A stretch of DNA of 64,000 nucleotides from Candidatus Sulfotelmatobacter sp. (GTDB taxonomy: Bacteria; Acidobacteriota; Terriglobia; Terriglobales; Acidobacteriaceae): contig JASHNU010000092.1 of assembly GCA_030041475.1 (NCBI GenBank), positions 62,001-126,000 of the forward strand. Direction: 5' to 3'. Within the stretch, counting starts at the first letter, position 1, and every line of letters begins with the position of its first letter. The notes beneath the pieces are model-generated. The model did no database searches. It was not told the origin of the DNA and saw nothing but the letters and a program-made list of their open reading frames with translations. Positions 1 to 8,005 of this stretch are shown here, piece by piece. The position numbers were made by a program, and so were the translations under genes.

Positions 1-1
1 C

Positions 2-358
2 GATCCCAATCAGGACGGCAACGACCTGAACGACCGTCTCCCCGGCTACAGCCGCAACGGGTTTACCGGGCCGGACTACGCCACTGCCGATCTTCGCCTT
101 ACCAGACTAGTCCGCATTACCGAACGCTGCCGGCTGCACTTCACGGCGGAGTCATTCAACCTCTTCAATCGCGATAACCAGCGCGTTACCATCACCTCGA
201 ACGGGCTGGTGGCGCCGGCGAGCACGTTTGTGCAGAGCAATGTGACGGCCGGGATCGCACCCTATCCCGGCTGTTACACCCTGCCTAATAACTTCATGAA
301 GCCAAACGCGGCCTTCGCCCCGCGGCAAATCCAGCTGGGGTTAAAGCTCGTTTACTAA
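2..358 (+). CDS. TonB-dependent receptor (Oar-like), C-terminal fragment
   Basis: An open frame enters from the left edge and ends at TAA 356-358, leaving 118 residues. It contains NDRLPGYSRNGF, YATADLRLTR and ESFNLFNRDN, and closes with a beta-strand ending in the aromatic residue Tyr (QLGLKLVY). In acidobacterial Oar-like TonB-dependent receptors the last barrel strands have a DLRLxR strand, an FNLFN turn and a terminal aromatic that the BAM complex recognises. The product would be an outer-membrane beta-barrel; its substrate cannot be told from this fragment. The N-terminal carboxypeptidase-like and plug domains lie outside the window. No partner gene follows, since the next gene is rpsU with its own promoter. 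Confidence 0.75.
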   Translation, partial: DPNQDGNDLNDRLPGYSRNGFTGPDYATADLRLTRLVRITERCRLHFTAESFNLFNRDNQRVTITSNGLVAPASTFVQSNVTAGIAPYPGCYTLPNNFMKPNAAFAPRQIQLGLKLVY

Positions 359-463
359 CGGGGAAGCGCGGTCTCAAAATGAGTCCTAAATCTATGTGCG
401 GATGGGTTAGTCCTGCTTAGGTCACAGGGTCAGGAATTTCCACGCTCTCCCCCTGACTTGCCC

Positions 464-491
464 TTGACTTGGAGTCGAATCCTTGTAATAA
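464..491 (+). promoter_or_regulatory. Possible sigma-70 promoter of rpsU
   Basis: TTGACT at 464-469 and TAATAA at 486-491 are separated by 16 bp, about 40 bp before the rpsU start. The -10 is a weak match, so this is tentative. Confidence 0.35.
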
Positions 492-530
492 CTATTCGGT
501 CCCACAGGACGGGTTTGGGGGTGTGTCAGT

Positions 531-728
531 TTGGCAGAAGTAAGACTTCAAGAGGGTGAGTCCCTCGAGAATGCTCTGCGCCGCTTCAAGCGTAAGGTGC
601 AACAGGAAGACATTATCAAGGAGGTCAAGCGCCACTCCTTCTACCTGAAGCCCGGCGAGAAGAAGCGCGTGAAGGCAGCTTTGGCGCGCAAGCGGGCGCG
701 CAAGAAGACGCGCAAGGAGCAGGACTAA
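531..728 (+). CDS. rpsU: 30S ribosomal protein S21
   Basis: This 65-residue basic protein begins MAEVRLQEGESLENALRRFK, followed by KVQQEDIIKEVKRHSFY and a Lys/Arg-rich tail, the standard S21 pattern and length. S21 binds the 30S platform near the 3' end of 16S rRNA and helps initiation. The start is TTG at 531; no ATG or GTG lies in frame nearby and the conserved N-terminus begins exactly here. A G-rich run at 511-521 can act as ribosome-binding site. The gene is monocistronic, with a possible promoter about 40 bp upstream and a GC hairpin 8 bp after the stop. Confidence 0.95.
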   Translation: MAEVRLQEGESLENALRRFKRKVQQEDIIKEVKRHSFYLKPGEKKRVKAALARKRARKKTRKEQD

Positions 729-736
729 GTGAAACA

Positions 737-762
737 GGAGCCGCCTCATCCGGGGCGGCTCC
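737..762 (+). terminator. Hairpin after rpsU
   Basis: A perfect 9-bp stem (GGAGCCGCC / GGCGGCTCC) with an 8-nt loop begins 8 bp after the rpsU stop. No U-run follows, so it may be a weak terminator or an mRNA 3'-end stabiliser. Confidence 0.5.
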
Positions 763-844
763 GCTCAATCTGGCCCCCACCAAGTTGAGGTGCTTCACGG
801 CAGTCATAATTCATATCCCGGCATAAAAGCACGAGAGTTTTTGC

Positions 845-867
845 CCACGTTCATTCCACGAACGTGG
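845..867 (+). other. Stem-loop in the rpsU/zinc-ribbon intergenic region
   Basis: CCACGTTC and GAACGTGG form a perfect 8-bp stem with a 7-nt loop. It is the only clear structure in the 262-bp gap 729-990 apart from the rpsU hairpin. No tRNA, RNase P, SRP or 6S signature is visible. It could belong to the leader of the zinc-ribbon gene at 991. Confidence 0.35.
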
Positions 868-990
868 AGGGCCGAGTCCAAGGGGCGGTACCGAGGGGGG
901 AGAAGTTCAAAACCCTGTTTTTTCTCCGACCACCGCAGTTCTTTCCCCGCGGGTGGGCGCGCGGAAACGGGCTGAAGGGAGCCATCCTCA

Positions 991-1308
991 ATGGAGTTTC
1001 AGGACAAGGTGCTGAAGTGTATTGACTGCGGGAACGACTTTGTTTTCACCGCCGGGGAGCAGCTGTTCTTTCACGACAAGCAATTCAAGAACGAGCCCAA
1101 GCGCTGCAAGGCCTGCAAGACCAAGCGTGTCGCCGTACTCGGCGCACCACCCGCGCAGGGGCAAACGCACCGTTACACGAAAGTGGAAACCCAGGCCGTT
1201 TGCTCGGGATGCGGAAAGCAGACGACGGTTCCATTTCGTCCCACCCAGGGCCGCCCGGTTTTCTGCCGCGAGTGTTTTCAGTCGCGCCGAACGGCTGCCT
1301 CCGCCTGA
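991..1308 (+). CDS. Double zinc-ribbon protein
   Basis: This 105-residue protein has two treble-clef or zinc-ribbon units. The N-terminal unit has CIDCGNDFVF and CKACKTKR (Cys pairs near residues 10/13 and 36/39). The C-terminal unit has CSGCGK, then PFRPTQGRPVFCRECF. The first resembles the probable zinc-ribbon family next to ribosomal genes, and the second the CxxC-x17-CxxC domain common in Acidobacteria and Chloroflexi. Nucleic-acid binding is likely, but no specific role is known. The ATG follows GAAGGGAGCC, which supplies a good ribosome-binding site. It is probably cytoplasmic and stands alone between rpsU and mtaB. Confidence 0.8.
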   Translation: MEFQDKVLKCIDCGNDFVFTAGEQLFFHDKQFKNEPKRCKACKTKRVAVLGAPPAQGQTHRYTKVETQAVCSGCGKQTTVPFRPTQGRPVFCRECFQSRRTAASA

Positions 1309-1398
1309 TTTCACCCTTACCGCCCGCAAGTCCGGACCGTAAGTCCGGACAGGCTGCGGCGGAAGTGTGCGATACCGTAGTGCGTTAACATATTGCGT

Positions 1399-1404
1399 TA
1401 ATAT
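1399..1404 (+). promoter_or_regulatory. -10 element placed for a leaderless mtaB transcript
   Basis: TAATAT lies 6 nt before the GTG start of mtaB, so transcription would begin at or next to the start codon. The gap 1309-1410 also holds two copies of AAGTCCGGAC at 1327-1350 and the near-repeat GCGTTAAC/GCGTTAAT. Confidence 0.45.
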
Positions 1405-1410
1405 GGAAGC

Positions 1411-2916
1411 GTGCCGGGCTACTATGTAGAAAACTTCGGCTGCCGCGCCACACAGGCGGACGGTGCAGCTCTGGAGCGCCAATTCGAAGAGCTCGGCCTC
1501 GATCGCGCGGCGACTCCTACGCAGGCTGCCATCGTGGTCCTGAACACCTGCACGGTCACAGCCGCGGCCGATCAGGACGCGCGTGCGGCCATCCGCCGCA
1601 TGCAGCGCCAGAATCCCGAAGCTCAGATCGTGGTTACCGGCTGCTACGCGCAGCGCGCTCCGGAAGAAGTTGCCACGCTGCCCGGCGTGGCTTTCGTCAT
1701 CGGCAACTCGCACAAGCACAGGCTAGCCAAGATCGCGCTGGCCAGCGACGCGTCATCAGAGGCGGTGCCTGCTGCGTCGACTGCGGCATTCATTCCCTTG
1801 GCTGGGCTGAGCAAGCAGCCCAGGACCGACGACCAGCGACCGATTTTCGTTTCCGACATTTTCGCGCACACCGAACTGCTCGCCGCACCGGTATTCGACG
1901 CCGCCGGCTTTTCTCAGGAAAGCGAGCGCACACGCCCCAACCTGAAAGTTCAGGACGGATGCGACAATCGCTGTTCTTTCTGTGTGATTCCGTTCGTGCG
2001 CGGGCAAAGCCGGTCTCTCCAATTGGACCGCATCCTTCAGGAAGTCAATGCGCTGGTCGCGTCGGGCTATCGCGAAGTCGTCATCAGCGGCATCAACCTG
2101 GGGCGCTGGGGAAAGGATTTCGTCGGCTACCGGCTCTCGGCGTCCGGTTTCCGGGCGCAAGAGCCTTTCCGGAAGCCGTCTGCCGGAAGCCGGAAGCCGT
2201 CCCTGGAATCCCTGATCCGCGGCATCCTCGCCGAGACTTCTCTCGAGAAGCTTCGCATCTCTTCGGTCGAGCCCATGGATTGGTCTGACGAATTGATCGC
2301 GCTGGTCGCTTCGTCGCCGCGGGTCGCGAAACACGCGCACGTGCCGTTGCAATCCGGCAGCGACGCCGTCCTGCGCCGCATGCACCGCAAGTACCGGCCC
2401 TGGCACTATCGCCAGAAAATCGAGAAGATTCACACGGCCATGCCGGCTGCCGCGATCGGAGCCGACGTCATGGTCGGATTCCCCGGCGAAACCGACGCCG
2501 AATTCGAAGTTACGCACCGCCTGATCGAAGACCTGCCGTTCACCTACCTGCACGTTTTCACCTACTCCGCGCGCCCGGGCACGCCAGCGGCCGCCATGCC
2601 GAATCAGGTCCCGGTGCATGTGGCCCGCGAGCGCAACCGCATTTTGCGCGAGCTGGCAGCGGAGAAAAAGCTCGCCTTCATGCGAAGCTTCATCGGGAGA
2701 GAACTGGAAGCCATCACGCTGCGCGCGGGCGCGGACGTGCCGGACTGCACCGAAGCCTTGACCGATAATTACCTGAAGCTGCGCCTGAAGGGGCGCCACG
2801 AGCCCAATCGCTGGCTTCGCGCTCGTGTCGAAGAGGTTGTAAATGGAGCGTTAGTCGGAAGAGTCGTCGAAACGCATCAGGCGTCTGCCGAGTGTCCTGC
2901 CGTTACAATGGCTTGA
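1411..2916 (+). CDS. mtaB: tRNA t6A37 methylthiotransferase (MtaB type)
   Basis: This 501-residue radical-SAM methylthiotransferase converts t6A37 to ms2t6A37 in tRNAs reading ANN codons. The N-terminal UPF0004 domain has its three cluster cysteines in NFGCRATQ, NTCTVT and TGCYAQ. The radical-SAM CxxxCxxC is DGCDNRCSFC near residue 190, followed by IPFVRGQSRS. The C-terminal 60 residues form a TRAM-like domain. NTCTVT and the SHKH segment favour MtaB over MiaB. Residues about 240-266 (DNA 2129-2207) form an extra segment between NLGRWGKD and LESLIRGIL, rich in CCGGAAGC repeats; it looks like an in-frame repeat insertion. The GTG start has no Shine-Dalgarno sequence but has TAATAT 6 nt upstream. 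The stop overlaps the next start. Confidence 0.9.
   Translation: MPGYYVENFGCRATQADGAALERQFEELGLDRAATPTQAAIVVLNTCTVTAAADQDARAAIRRMQRQNPEAQIVVTGCYAQRAPEEVATLPGVAFVIGNSHKHRLAKIALASDASSEAVPAASTAAFIPLAGLSKQPRTDDQRPIFVSDIFAHTELLAAPVFDAAGFSQESERTRPNLKVQDGCDNRCSFCVIPFVRGQSRSLQLDRILQEVNALVASGYREVVISGINLGRWGKDFVGYRLSASGFRAQEPFRKPSAGSRKPSLESLIRGILAETSLEKLRISSVEPMDWSDELIALVASSPRVAKHAHVPLQSGSDAVLRRMHRKYRPWHYRQKIEKIHTAMPAAAIGADVMVGFPGETDAEFEVTHRLIEDLPFTYLHVFTYSARPGTPAAAMPNQVPVHVARERNRILRELAAEKKLAFMRSFIGRELEAITLRAGADVPDCTEALTDNYLKLRLKGRHEPNRWLRARVEEVVNGALVGRVVETHQASAECPAVTMA
2129..2207 (+). repeat. Repeat-derived in-frame insert inside mtaB
   Basis: CCGGAAGC occurs at 2169-2176, 2183-2190 and 2190-2197, with related CCGGTTTCCGG upstream at about 2144-2155. 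The segment encodes roughly 26 residues (LSASGFRAQEPF and onward) not expected between the two conserved MtaB blocks. The reading frame is preserved. Confidence 0.5.
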
Positions 2917-3668
2917 TGCTGGAAACTGTCACTCGCGACGCGCCGACGCCAACCCAACCAGCGAAGGGCATCCGGCGTTTTACACTGCGCCAGCGCATCA
3001 TCCTGCGCCTGATCATCTGGGTGGGATACTGGTTCATCCGCCTGGTCGGTCCAACCCTGCGCGTGTCGATTTCGCGCGAGGAGGGCGCGCAAGAAACCCT
3101 GGCGCAGCGGCCGCTAATTGCCTCCTTCTGGCATTCCTGCCTCATTCCCGCAACCTACATTTGCCGCGACCTGGGCGTGCGCGTGATGAGCAGCAACAGC
3201 TACGACGGCGAGTACATGGGCCGCATCATTCACAAGTTCGGATTCGTCGCCGTGAAAGGGTCAAGCAGTCGCAATGCCGTGCGCGCCCTGCTCGGCCTGC
3301 GCCGGGCGCTCGACGAGGGATGGACGGTCGCTTTCACGCTCGACGGTCCGCGTGGCCCACGCCACCAAGTCAAACCCGGACCGGTCGCTCTGGCCCGCTC
3401 TTCCGGCGTGCCCATGACGACTTTTTACGCGGCCGTCGACAAGGCCTGGGTGCTCAACACCTGGGACCGCCTGATCATTCCCGCACCGTTCTCCCGCGTG
3501 CTAGTGCGCTTCGGCAAGCTGATCCCCGTGCCGGCGAACGCGACCGACGAGGAGGTCGAGCGTTACACCGCCGAGTTGCAGGCCTCGCTCGATCGCGTGT
3601 GTAAGTTTGCGGAGGAAAATGTGGAGAAAGTGGGGACGGAAGAGTTTCCGATTCAGCGGGCTGGTTAG
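2916..3668 (+). CDS. DUF374-type lysophospholipid / lipid A acyltransferase
   Basis: This 250-residue protein belongs to the LPLAT superfamily, DUF374 branch. A hydrophobic N-terminal segment (IILRLIIWVGYWFIRLVG) is followed by the active-site region SFWHSCLIPA, then SSNSYDGEYMGRIIHKFGF and TLDGPRGPRHQVKPG, which are typical of DUF374. Such enzymes transfer acyl chains at the inner face of the cytoplasmic membrane; homologues act on lipid A or related lipids. The substrate here is not known. The ATG overlaps the mtaB stop in TGATG, so the two are co-transcribed, and TACAAT 6 nt before the ATG may give an additional leaderless transcript. An upstream in-frame GTG at 2892 is less likely. Confidence 0.8.
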   Translation: MLETVTRDAPTPTQPAKGIRRFTLRQRIILRLIIWVGYWFIRLVGPTLRVSISREEGAQETLAQRPLIASFWHSCLIPATYICRDLGVRVMSSNSYDGEYMGRIIHKFGFVAVKGSSSRNAVRALLGLRRALDEGWTVAFTLDGPRGPRHQVKPGPVALARSSGVPMTTFYAAVDKAWVLNTWDRLIIPAPFSRVLVRFGKLIPVPANATDEEVERYTAELQASLDRVCKFAEENVEKVGTEEFPIQRAG

Positions 3669-3695
3669 GAGAGGGTGGCGGGGATTAGCGCTAGC

Positions 3696-3786
3696 GATTT
3701 CAGATTGAAGATTTCAGATTGAAGACTCCGTCTTGCCGCCGCTGACCAATTCTGCAATCCAAAATCTGCAACCTGAAATCAGAAAC
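3696..3786. repeat. AGATTGAAG-type inverted repeat, copy 1
   Basis: The left arm (3696-3725) has tandem GATTTCAGATTGAA units and the right arm (3751-3780) carries the complementary TCTGCAATCC and CTGAAATC. It fills the gap between convergent genes. A second copy with the same arms is at 49499-49596. Confidence 0.75.
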
Positions 3787-4398
3787 CTAATCCATCGTCG
3801 CGCCCAGGGGCTGGTACTTGTACTTCTTTCCATCCCAGAAAATGTCCGATGCCATGTCCTCGCCCTCGCCCTGCTCTTCCATGTAGATTCCGAGCATGAT
3901 GCGCTTTTTCAGCGTCAGTCGTTTCACCGCGACCGTTTTAAAAGGCAGGTTGATCAGCACGAACTTCGCCTTCGGACTCTCGGCGCGCCAGGCGTCGGCG
4001 CCCGCGCCATGAATGATCAGCAGGCACACGCCGCGCCGCTCGGGCGCGTCAGAGGCGAAGGTGGAAGTGATTTTGACATCGCCGAAGCCGAGGAAACTGT
4101 CATATGGATCGGCGACCACGAAGTTGTACTCCGCGCGATCGGCCATGGGATTCTTGCACCGCGCCGCGACCACCAGGTCGTCGATGCCGTCGCCATCGAG
4201 GTCGGCGACGAACTGCGGCGGCCCTGCCACGAGCGAACAGTTATCCCCAAACTGCTTGTGGATGAACTCGTCGGTGACCGGAGGTGACGGCGCCTTGGCG
4301 TGCGCCGGGGGCAGCGAGGGTTGGTTCTTGCTCTGGGCGGCGCCAACGAACAGCAACGCCACGAAAATGGCGGCGATAACAAATCTGTGAGACGACAT
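3787..4398 (-). CDS. Secreted protein with a DxDGDGxDD motif
   Basis: This 203-residue protein has an N-terminal signal peptide (RFVIAAIFVALLFVGAAQS). FVADLDGDGIDDLVVAARC near residue 70 resembles the calcium-binding loop of FG-GAP/VCBS repeats. Only one such unit is present, so a full beta-propeller is not formed. The rest (KITSTFASDAPERRGVCLLI and a C-terminal YKYQPLG) is unfamiliar. It is likely periplasmic or surface-exposed; function unknown. TAGAGT lies 6 nt before the ATG on the minus strand, with AGGA in the gap, so initiation could be leaderless. It stands alone between the repeat at 3696 and the gap upstream of thiL. Confidence 0.65.
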   Translation of the reverse strand: MSSHRFVIAAIFVALLFVGAAQSKNQPSLPPAHAKAPSPPVTDEFIHKQFGDNCSLVAGPPQFVADLDGDGIDDLVVAARCKNPMADRAEYNFVVADPYDSFLGFGDVKITSTFASDAPERRGVCLLIIHGAGADAWRAESPKAKFVLINLPFKTVAVKRLTLKKRIMLGIYMEEQGEGEDMASDIFWDGKKYKYQPLGATMD

Positions 4399-4487
4399 GT
4401 TCCTACTCTAGCCCGGTTGGATGGGCGCCGGGTAGAGACTGAGTAGTGACCAAGGTACGGAGGTAATCAGCCTGATAGTGCCGCAGT

Positions 4488-4543
4488 CCATGGAGGGACA
4501 GCCGCCTCGGCTGTCCGGCGGAGCGAGGCTCCGTGTCGTCATG
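4488..4543 (+). repeat. GGGACAGCCGCC double-hairpin repeat, copy 1
   Basis: Two adjacent hairpins: GGACAGCCG/CGGCTGTCC and GGAGC-GAG-GCTCC. The same arrangement is at 43212-43260 (reverse) and 50495-50538. This copy lies in the 161-bp gap 4399-4559. Confidence 0.75.
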
Positions 4544-4559
4544 GCGTGAAGCTGCCGGG

Positions 4560-5579
4560 CTACGTGCGGAAGTGCTCCCAGCCATGGGGGATTAATTGGT
4601 GGTATACGCCTTCGCTGTCGAGGAGCAGCACGCTGGCGGCAGGCGACCGCGTGATCACGCCAATCTGCGTGACGGGCACGCCGGCAATCCGGGAGGGCAG
4701 CCGTTTACTTGCCGAAACCGTAAACAGCAGTTCATAATCTTCGCCCCCGTGTAGCGCGAGTTCGAGTGCCACCTCGTGCTCGGGCTTGCCGACGCGAGCG
4801 CGTGGAATCAGATCCGCGGCGATATCAGCCCCCACGCCGCTCTCCTCGCAGATGTGACCGAGATCGGTCGAAAGGCCATCGCTTAGATCAATCATGGCCG
4901 TGGCCAAGCCTTTTTCGCGCAGGATGCGTCCGAGTTTGATTCTCGGCTCCGGAGAGAAATGCCGCCGGTACTCCCTTGGATTCAATTTCTTCTTCGGCCG
5001 TGCACGCATCTCCATCAGAGCCGCCGCCGAACTGCCGAGTTCCCCGCTGACATAGACGCGATCCCCCGGTCGCGCTCCCGACCGCAATACCGCTTTGCCC
5101 TTGGGAACGCTGCCCACCACGACGATGTCGGCCAGAATGCCGTTGGGAGATTCCGCCGTGTCTCCTCCCGCCAACGGAGCGCTGTATTTCATTCCTAGCG
5201 CAACCAGGCCTCGGACAAACCGCCGCACCCACGCTTGCGGCAGATCGCGCGGCAGGGCGAGCGACAGGAAGGCTGCGAGCGGTTCGCCGCCCATGGCAGC
5301 GATGTCGCTCAGTCCGCGGGCCAGGCAGCGATTGCCGACCACCTCCGGCGCATGCCATTCCCGCCGGAAGTGTATGCCTTCCAGTGTGAAATCGGTCGTG
5401 ACTAGGATTTCATGCCCCGGCGGCGGGCGCAGCACGGCGCAGTCGTCGCCAATACCCGCGGTGATGCGAGCCCCAATTCCGCCAAGCACGACAGAACCCG
5501 AGCCGGACCTACGCCGACGCGAAGCGAAACCCGCCAGGCGGCGAATCTCAGCAATCAGAGCTTTCTCCGGAAGCGGCAT
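4560..5579 (-). CDS. thiL: Thiamine-monophosphate kinase
   Basis: ThiL phosphorylates thiamine monophosphate to thiamine diphosphate, the last step of cofactor synthesis. The 339-residue protein shows the family blocks in order: ITAGIGDDCAVL near residue 48, TTDFTLEGIHFR, GLSDIAAMGGEP, APLAGGDTAES, MIDLSDGLSTDL and LHGGEDYELLF. The N-terminal 40 residues contain an unusual run of Arg/Ser. The ATG at 5579 gives the normal N-terminus; an upstream in-frame start would add 32 arginine-rich residues and is less likely. A weak GCGGG sequence precedes the ATG. It is monocistronic, with no other thi genes in the window. Confidence 0.93.
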   Translation of the reverse strand: MPLPEKALIAEIRRLAGFASRRRRSGSGSVVLGGIGARITAGIGDDCAVLRPPPGHEILVTTDFTLEGIHFRREWHAPEVVGNRCLARGLSDIAAMGGEPLAAFLSLALPRDLPQAWVRRFVRGLVALGMKYSAPLAGGDTAESPNGILADIVVVGSVPKGKAVLRSGARPGDRVYVSGELGSSAAALMEMRARPKKKLNPREYRRHFSPEPRIKLGRILREKGLATAMIDLSDGLSTDLGHICEESGVGADIAADLIPRARVGKPEHEVALELALHGGEDYELLFTVSASKRLPSRIAGVPVTQIGVITRSPAASVLLLDSEGVYHQLIPHGWEHFRT

Positions 5580-5983
5580 ACCCGCAGACAATATAAGCCA
5601 AGGCGATCGGCGCCGTCCGCGTCCCCGGGCGATCCGACTTCGGCGAAAGAAGTAGCCAATCCCAAGATGGCCCAAGCCACTCCGCCCGCCGCGCGAAGGT
5701 AACCTGTCCTGCTGTACCCCTTGATTACCCTACCTTCGGTAACCGAAGAATGACCTAGCGACTCGTTGACAGGGGGAATCCAGTTTGCTAACGTTAACCA
5801 GTCATTCACACAACCTTTGGCCGAGCTATCCTCTGCGTAACGTTGAAATTGCAGAGATTGCAAGTTTTCAGGCTCTGGTCGCAGTTCCGGTAGGTGTAGG
5901 GCGCGCAAAAGATTCCATACCCAAGATGGGACGCAGCCCGAAAAAAGTCAGGTGGTCCGAACAGGCCTTCTACTCCCCAGGAC
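5580..5983. other. 404-bp intergenic region between divergent thiL and the M23 peptidase gene
   Basis: It holds a short hairpin (CCTTCGGT-A-ACCGAAG, 5733-5748) and a possible plus-strand promoter at 5766-5794. A 73-codon open frame starting at 5785 has no recognisable features and is not called. No known RNA family was recognised. Confidence 0.5.
5766..5794 (+). promoter_or_regulatory. Possible sigma-70 promoter upstream of the M23 peptidase gene
   Basis: TTGACA at 5766-5771 and TAACGT at 5789-5794 with a 17-bp spacer. The -35 is perfect and the -10 weak. It would give a leader of about 180 nt. Confidence 0.4.
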
Positions 5984-6955
5984 TTGGCTTGGAATTCCGG
6001 ACCTGATGATTCACAAGTTCGTTTCGTTCTTGGCGAGGAGCGATTGCAAAAGCGTTTCTACATTCTTTTTGTGGCCCGCGGTGACGACGGGCAGCTGCGC
6101 AAGATCTCAATCCCCGTGCATTACCTGTACGTGTTTGTCGTGGGCGCGGCTATTGGATTCGTCAGCCTGACCGGCATTGCCCGCTCCTACACGCGCATGT
6201 TGCTGAAGGTTTCGAGCTACAACCAGCTCCGGACCGAAAAAGACCAGCTCAAAGACAATTATTCCCGGCTGGAACAGGTGGCCAAAGAGCGCGACGTGCA
6301 GGTGGCCTCCCTGGGCTCGATCGCAGGTGAGGTTTCCGCTCTTTACGGTTTGAAGTCGCAGCCCACGCTGGTGACGGCGAGCGCCGAGCAGATTCAGGCT
6401 GCCGAGGTGAGTTCTTCCCTCGACCAGTTGCATGCGCTGCGAACATCGGCTCTGACCGGCGCGACCATGGTTGGCTTGACCATGGGCCTGACCCGCAACG
6501 CCACGACGGCAGACTGGCTTCGCGCGAACTCGGCTCCGAATTTGTGGCCGGTCGAAGGCCAGGTTACGGGAAGCTTTGGCGAGCGAATTGACCCCTTCAA
6601 CGGAGAAGGCGCATTCCACAGCGGCGTCGACATCAGTACCTCCTATGGCCACCCCATCGTGGCGCCGGCGGACGGAGTAGTCACATTCACTGACTTGCTC
6701 GGCGGCTATGGCAAGGCCATCATGATCGATCACGGCAACGGCATCAGCACCCGTTACGGCCATCTTTCCGGTTTCGCCGTCAGCGCCGGACAAGCCGTGC
6801 ACCGTGGCGATGTGATCGGCTACGTGGGTGAGAGCGGACGATCCACCGGCCCGCACCTCCACTACGAAGTCCGCATCAACGACACTCCCGTGAATCCCTA
6901 CAAGTACCTCCGCATCACCATCGCGCATAACGGCGGGTTCGCCGCCGGCAATTAG
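5984..6955 (+). CDS. M23 (LytM-type) metallopeptidase, membrane-anchored
   Basis: This 323-residue cell-wall endopeptidase has one membrane segment near residues 45-65 (YLYVFVVGAAIGFVSL), a coiled coil at about 75-110 (QLRTEKDQLKDNYSRLEQ), a linker, and a C-terminal LytM domain. Zinc and catalytic residues are visible: GAFHSGVDIS near 211, RYGHLSGF, and HLHYEV near 291. M23 enzymes cut peptide cross-links in peptidoglycan; the coiled coil plus active LytM arrangement resembles MepM-like enzymes. The start is TTG at 5984, chosen because no better codon precedes the conserved QKRFYILFVARGDDG region. Transcription may come from the promoter at 5766. Confidence 0.87.
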   Translation: MAWNSGPDDSQVRFVLGEERLQKRFYILFVARGDDGQLRKISIPVHYLYVFVVGAAIGFVSLTGIARSYTRMLLKVSSYNQLRTEKDQLKDNYSRLEQVAKERDVQVASLGSIAGEVSALYGLKSQPTLVTASAEQIQAAEVSSSLDQLHALRTSALTGATMVGLTMGLTRNATTADWLRANSAPNLWPVEGQVTGSFGERIDPFNGEGAFHSGVDISTSYGHPIVAPADGVVTFTDLLGGYGKAIMIDHGNGISTRYGHLSGFAVSAGQAVHRGDVIGYVGESGRSTGPHLHYEVRINDTPVNPYKYLRITIAHNGGFAAGN

Positions 6956-6985
6956 GTCGCGCGGCCCAATCTGGCCATCCTTCCC

Positions 6986-7402
6986 TTACTTCTCTTCGCC
7001 GTGTAAGGGCTTGAGTTTGGCGATTATTTCCCGGGCCTCATCAGGGTCAACTTGCAGGAGTCTTCCAGCGCCGCGCCAAGTACCAGGGACAACTACCATT
7101 TGAATGTAGACAGTCTCACCCGCCGCAGGCTGGATTAACGTGTGGGCTTCGTGCTTCGCACTCGATCCAAGCTCGTGCTTACCGGGCTCGATTTCGACCG
7201 AGAACCAACGACCGTTCAAGAGGCGATCCACTTCTTTGCCATCAACGTATACAGACGGCCTCAAGGCAGAACCGGCATAGTGGGCCTCGCGGAAGAACAC
7301 TACGGTTGCCTTGTCTTTTGCTGGTGGGGCACTCCCCTCCTGACTCAGTGAAACAGCCGGAAGCAGCCCGGCGAGGACGAAGAAGAAAATTGTGCGCTTC
7401 AT
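6986..7402 (-). CDS. Secreted DUF2846-like protein
   Basis: This 138-residue protein has a signal peptide (TIFFFVLAGLLPAVSLS). The mature part has TVVFFREAHYAGSALRPSVYVDG, EIEPGKHEL and GETVYIQM, matching the beta-rich pattern of DUF2846 lipoproteins (polar ligand, conserved PGxH turn). There is no lipobox Cys, so it is probably a soluble periplasmic protein; function unknown. TAGGAT sits 6 nt upstream of the ATG on the minus strand, suggesting a leaderless transcript. It is tail to tail with the M23 gene, 30 bp apart. Confidence 0.65.
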   Translation of the reverse strand: MKRTIFFFVLAGLLPAVSLSQEGSAPPAKDKATVVFFREAHYAGSALRPSVYVDGKEVDRLLNGRWFSVEIEPGKHELGSSAKHEAHTLIQPAAGETVYIQMVVVPGTWRGAGRLLQVDPDEAREIIAKLKPLHGEEK

Positions 7403-7458
7403 TTGAGTATCCTAGACGCCTCGAAACCCATGCGTCAGCGCTCAGATTACGGTAATCC

Positions 7459-7851
7459 CTACTGCCTTAATCCCATCCAGTTTTCCGAGACCACGAGCGA
7501 GTTGCCCGGATTGAGCGGGTCGTACTTCACCGAGGTGTGCAACCCGAGGCGGCAGGAGTGCAGGTTGATCCAATGGCGCAGGTAGGTCACGTCCTGCGAG
7601 CACTCGTAGGAAACTCCCGCCACGTCGTATTTGTAGATCAGCATCACGGCGGGGCGGCCGCGGGTCTGCGCCTCTAGCTCCTGCACGTCGATCACGGTGC
7701 CGTCGGTGATGCGGCCCGTTCCTTCCAGCCAGGCACGACGCTCGCGCTCCATGTCATCGGCAGTTTTCGGTTTGCGGCGCAAGAGCGCGTACGCGCCGAG
7801 CAGTGCTATGCCGCCCGCCGCTGCCAAACTGTAAAGTCGAAGTGAATCCAT
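7459..7851 (-). CDS. DUF3592-like single-pass membrane protein
   Basis: This 130-residue protein has an N-terminal transmembrane segment (LYSLAAAGGIALLGAYALL) followed by RRK, placing the C-terminus on the cytoplasmic side by the positive-inside rule if the N-terminus is out. Its soluble part has GTVIDVQE, VMLIYKYDVAGVSYECSQDV and VKYDPLNPGNSLV, the DUF3592 pattern in which VxYDPxNPxxS is characteristic. No enzymatic motif is present and the role is unknown. It reads in the same direction as the neighbouring small genes at 6986 and 8006 but the gaps are over 50 bp. Confidence 0.65.
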   Translation of the reverse strand: MDSLRLYSLAAAGGIALLGAYALLRRKPKTADDMERERRAWLEGTGRITDGTVIDVQELEAQTRGRPAVMLIYKYDVAGVSYECSQDVTYLRHWINLHSCRLGLHTSVKYDPLNPGNSLVVSENWMGLRQ

Positions 7852-8005
7852 ACCAGGTGGGTTGGGTGCCTTGAGATTGCAATCTCAGCATAAGCGGAAA
7901 AAAGTACCCGTGGAAGTGGTTTCGAGGTTACCGAGGTGCGGGGTGCTGTGAAAATCTTCGGAGGCTGCTGTGCGAGTCCCCAGAAAAAAAGAGGTGCGGC
8001 GGCGC

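Noticed and set aside
729-990. Search for a small stable RNA (tRNA, 6S, SRP, RNase P) in the gap after rpsU
   Set aside because: Only an isolated 8-bp hairpin is present; no diagnostic conserved sequence of those RNAs was found.
5928-5940. GGGACGCAGCCCG resembling the core of a GEMM (c-di-GMP) riboswitch upstream of the M23 gene
   Set aside because: The paired GGNAAACC segment and the receptor stem-loop of the motif are absent, so the match is limited to about 8 nt.
5785-6006. 73-codon open frame upstream of the M23 peptidase
   Set aside because: No recognisable domain, no convincing ribosome-binding site, and it overlaps the M23 start in another frame.
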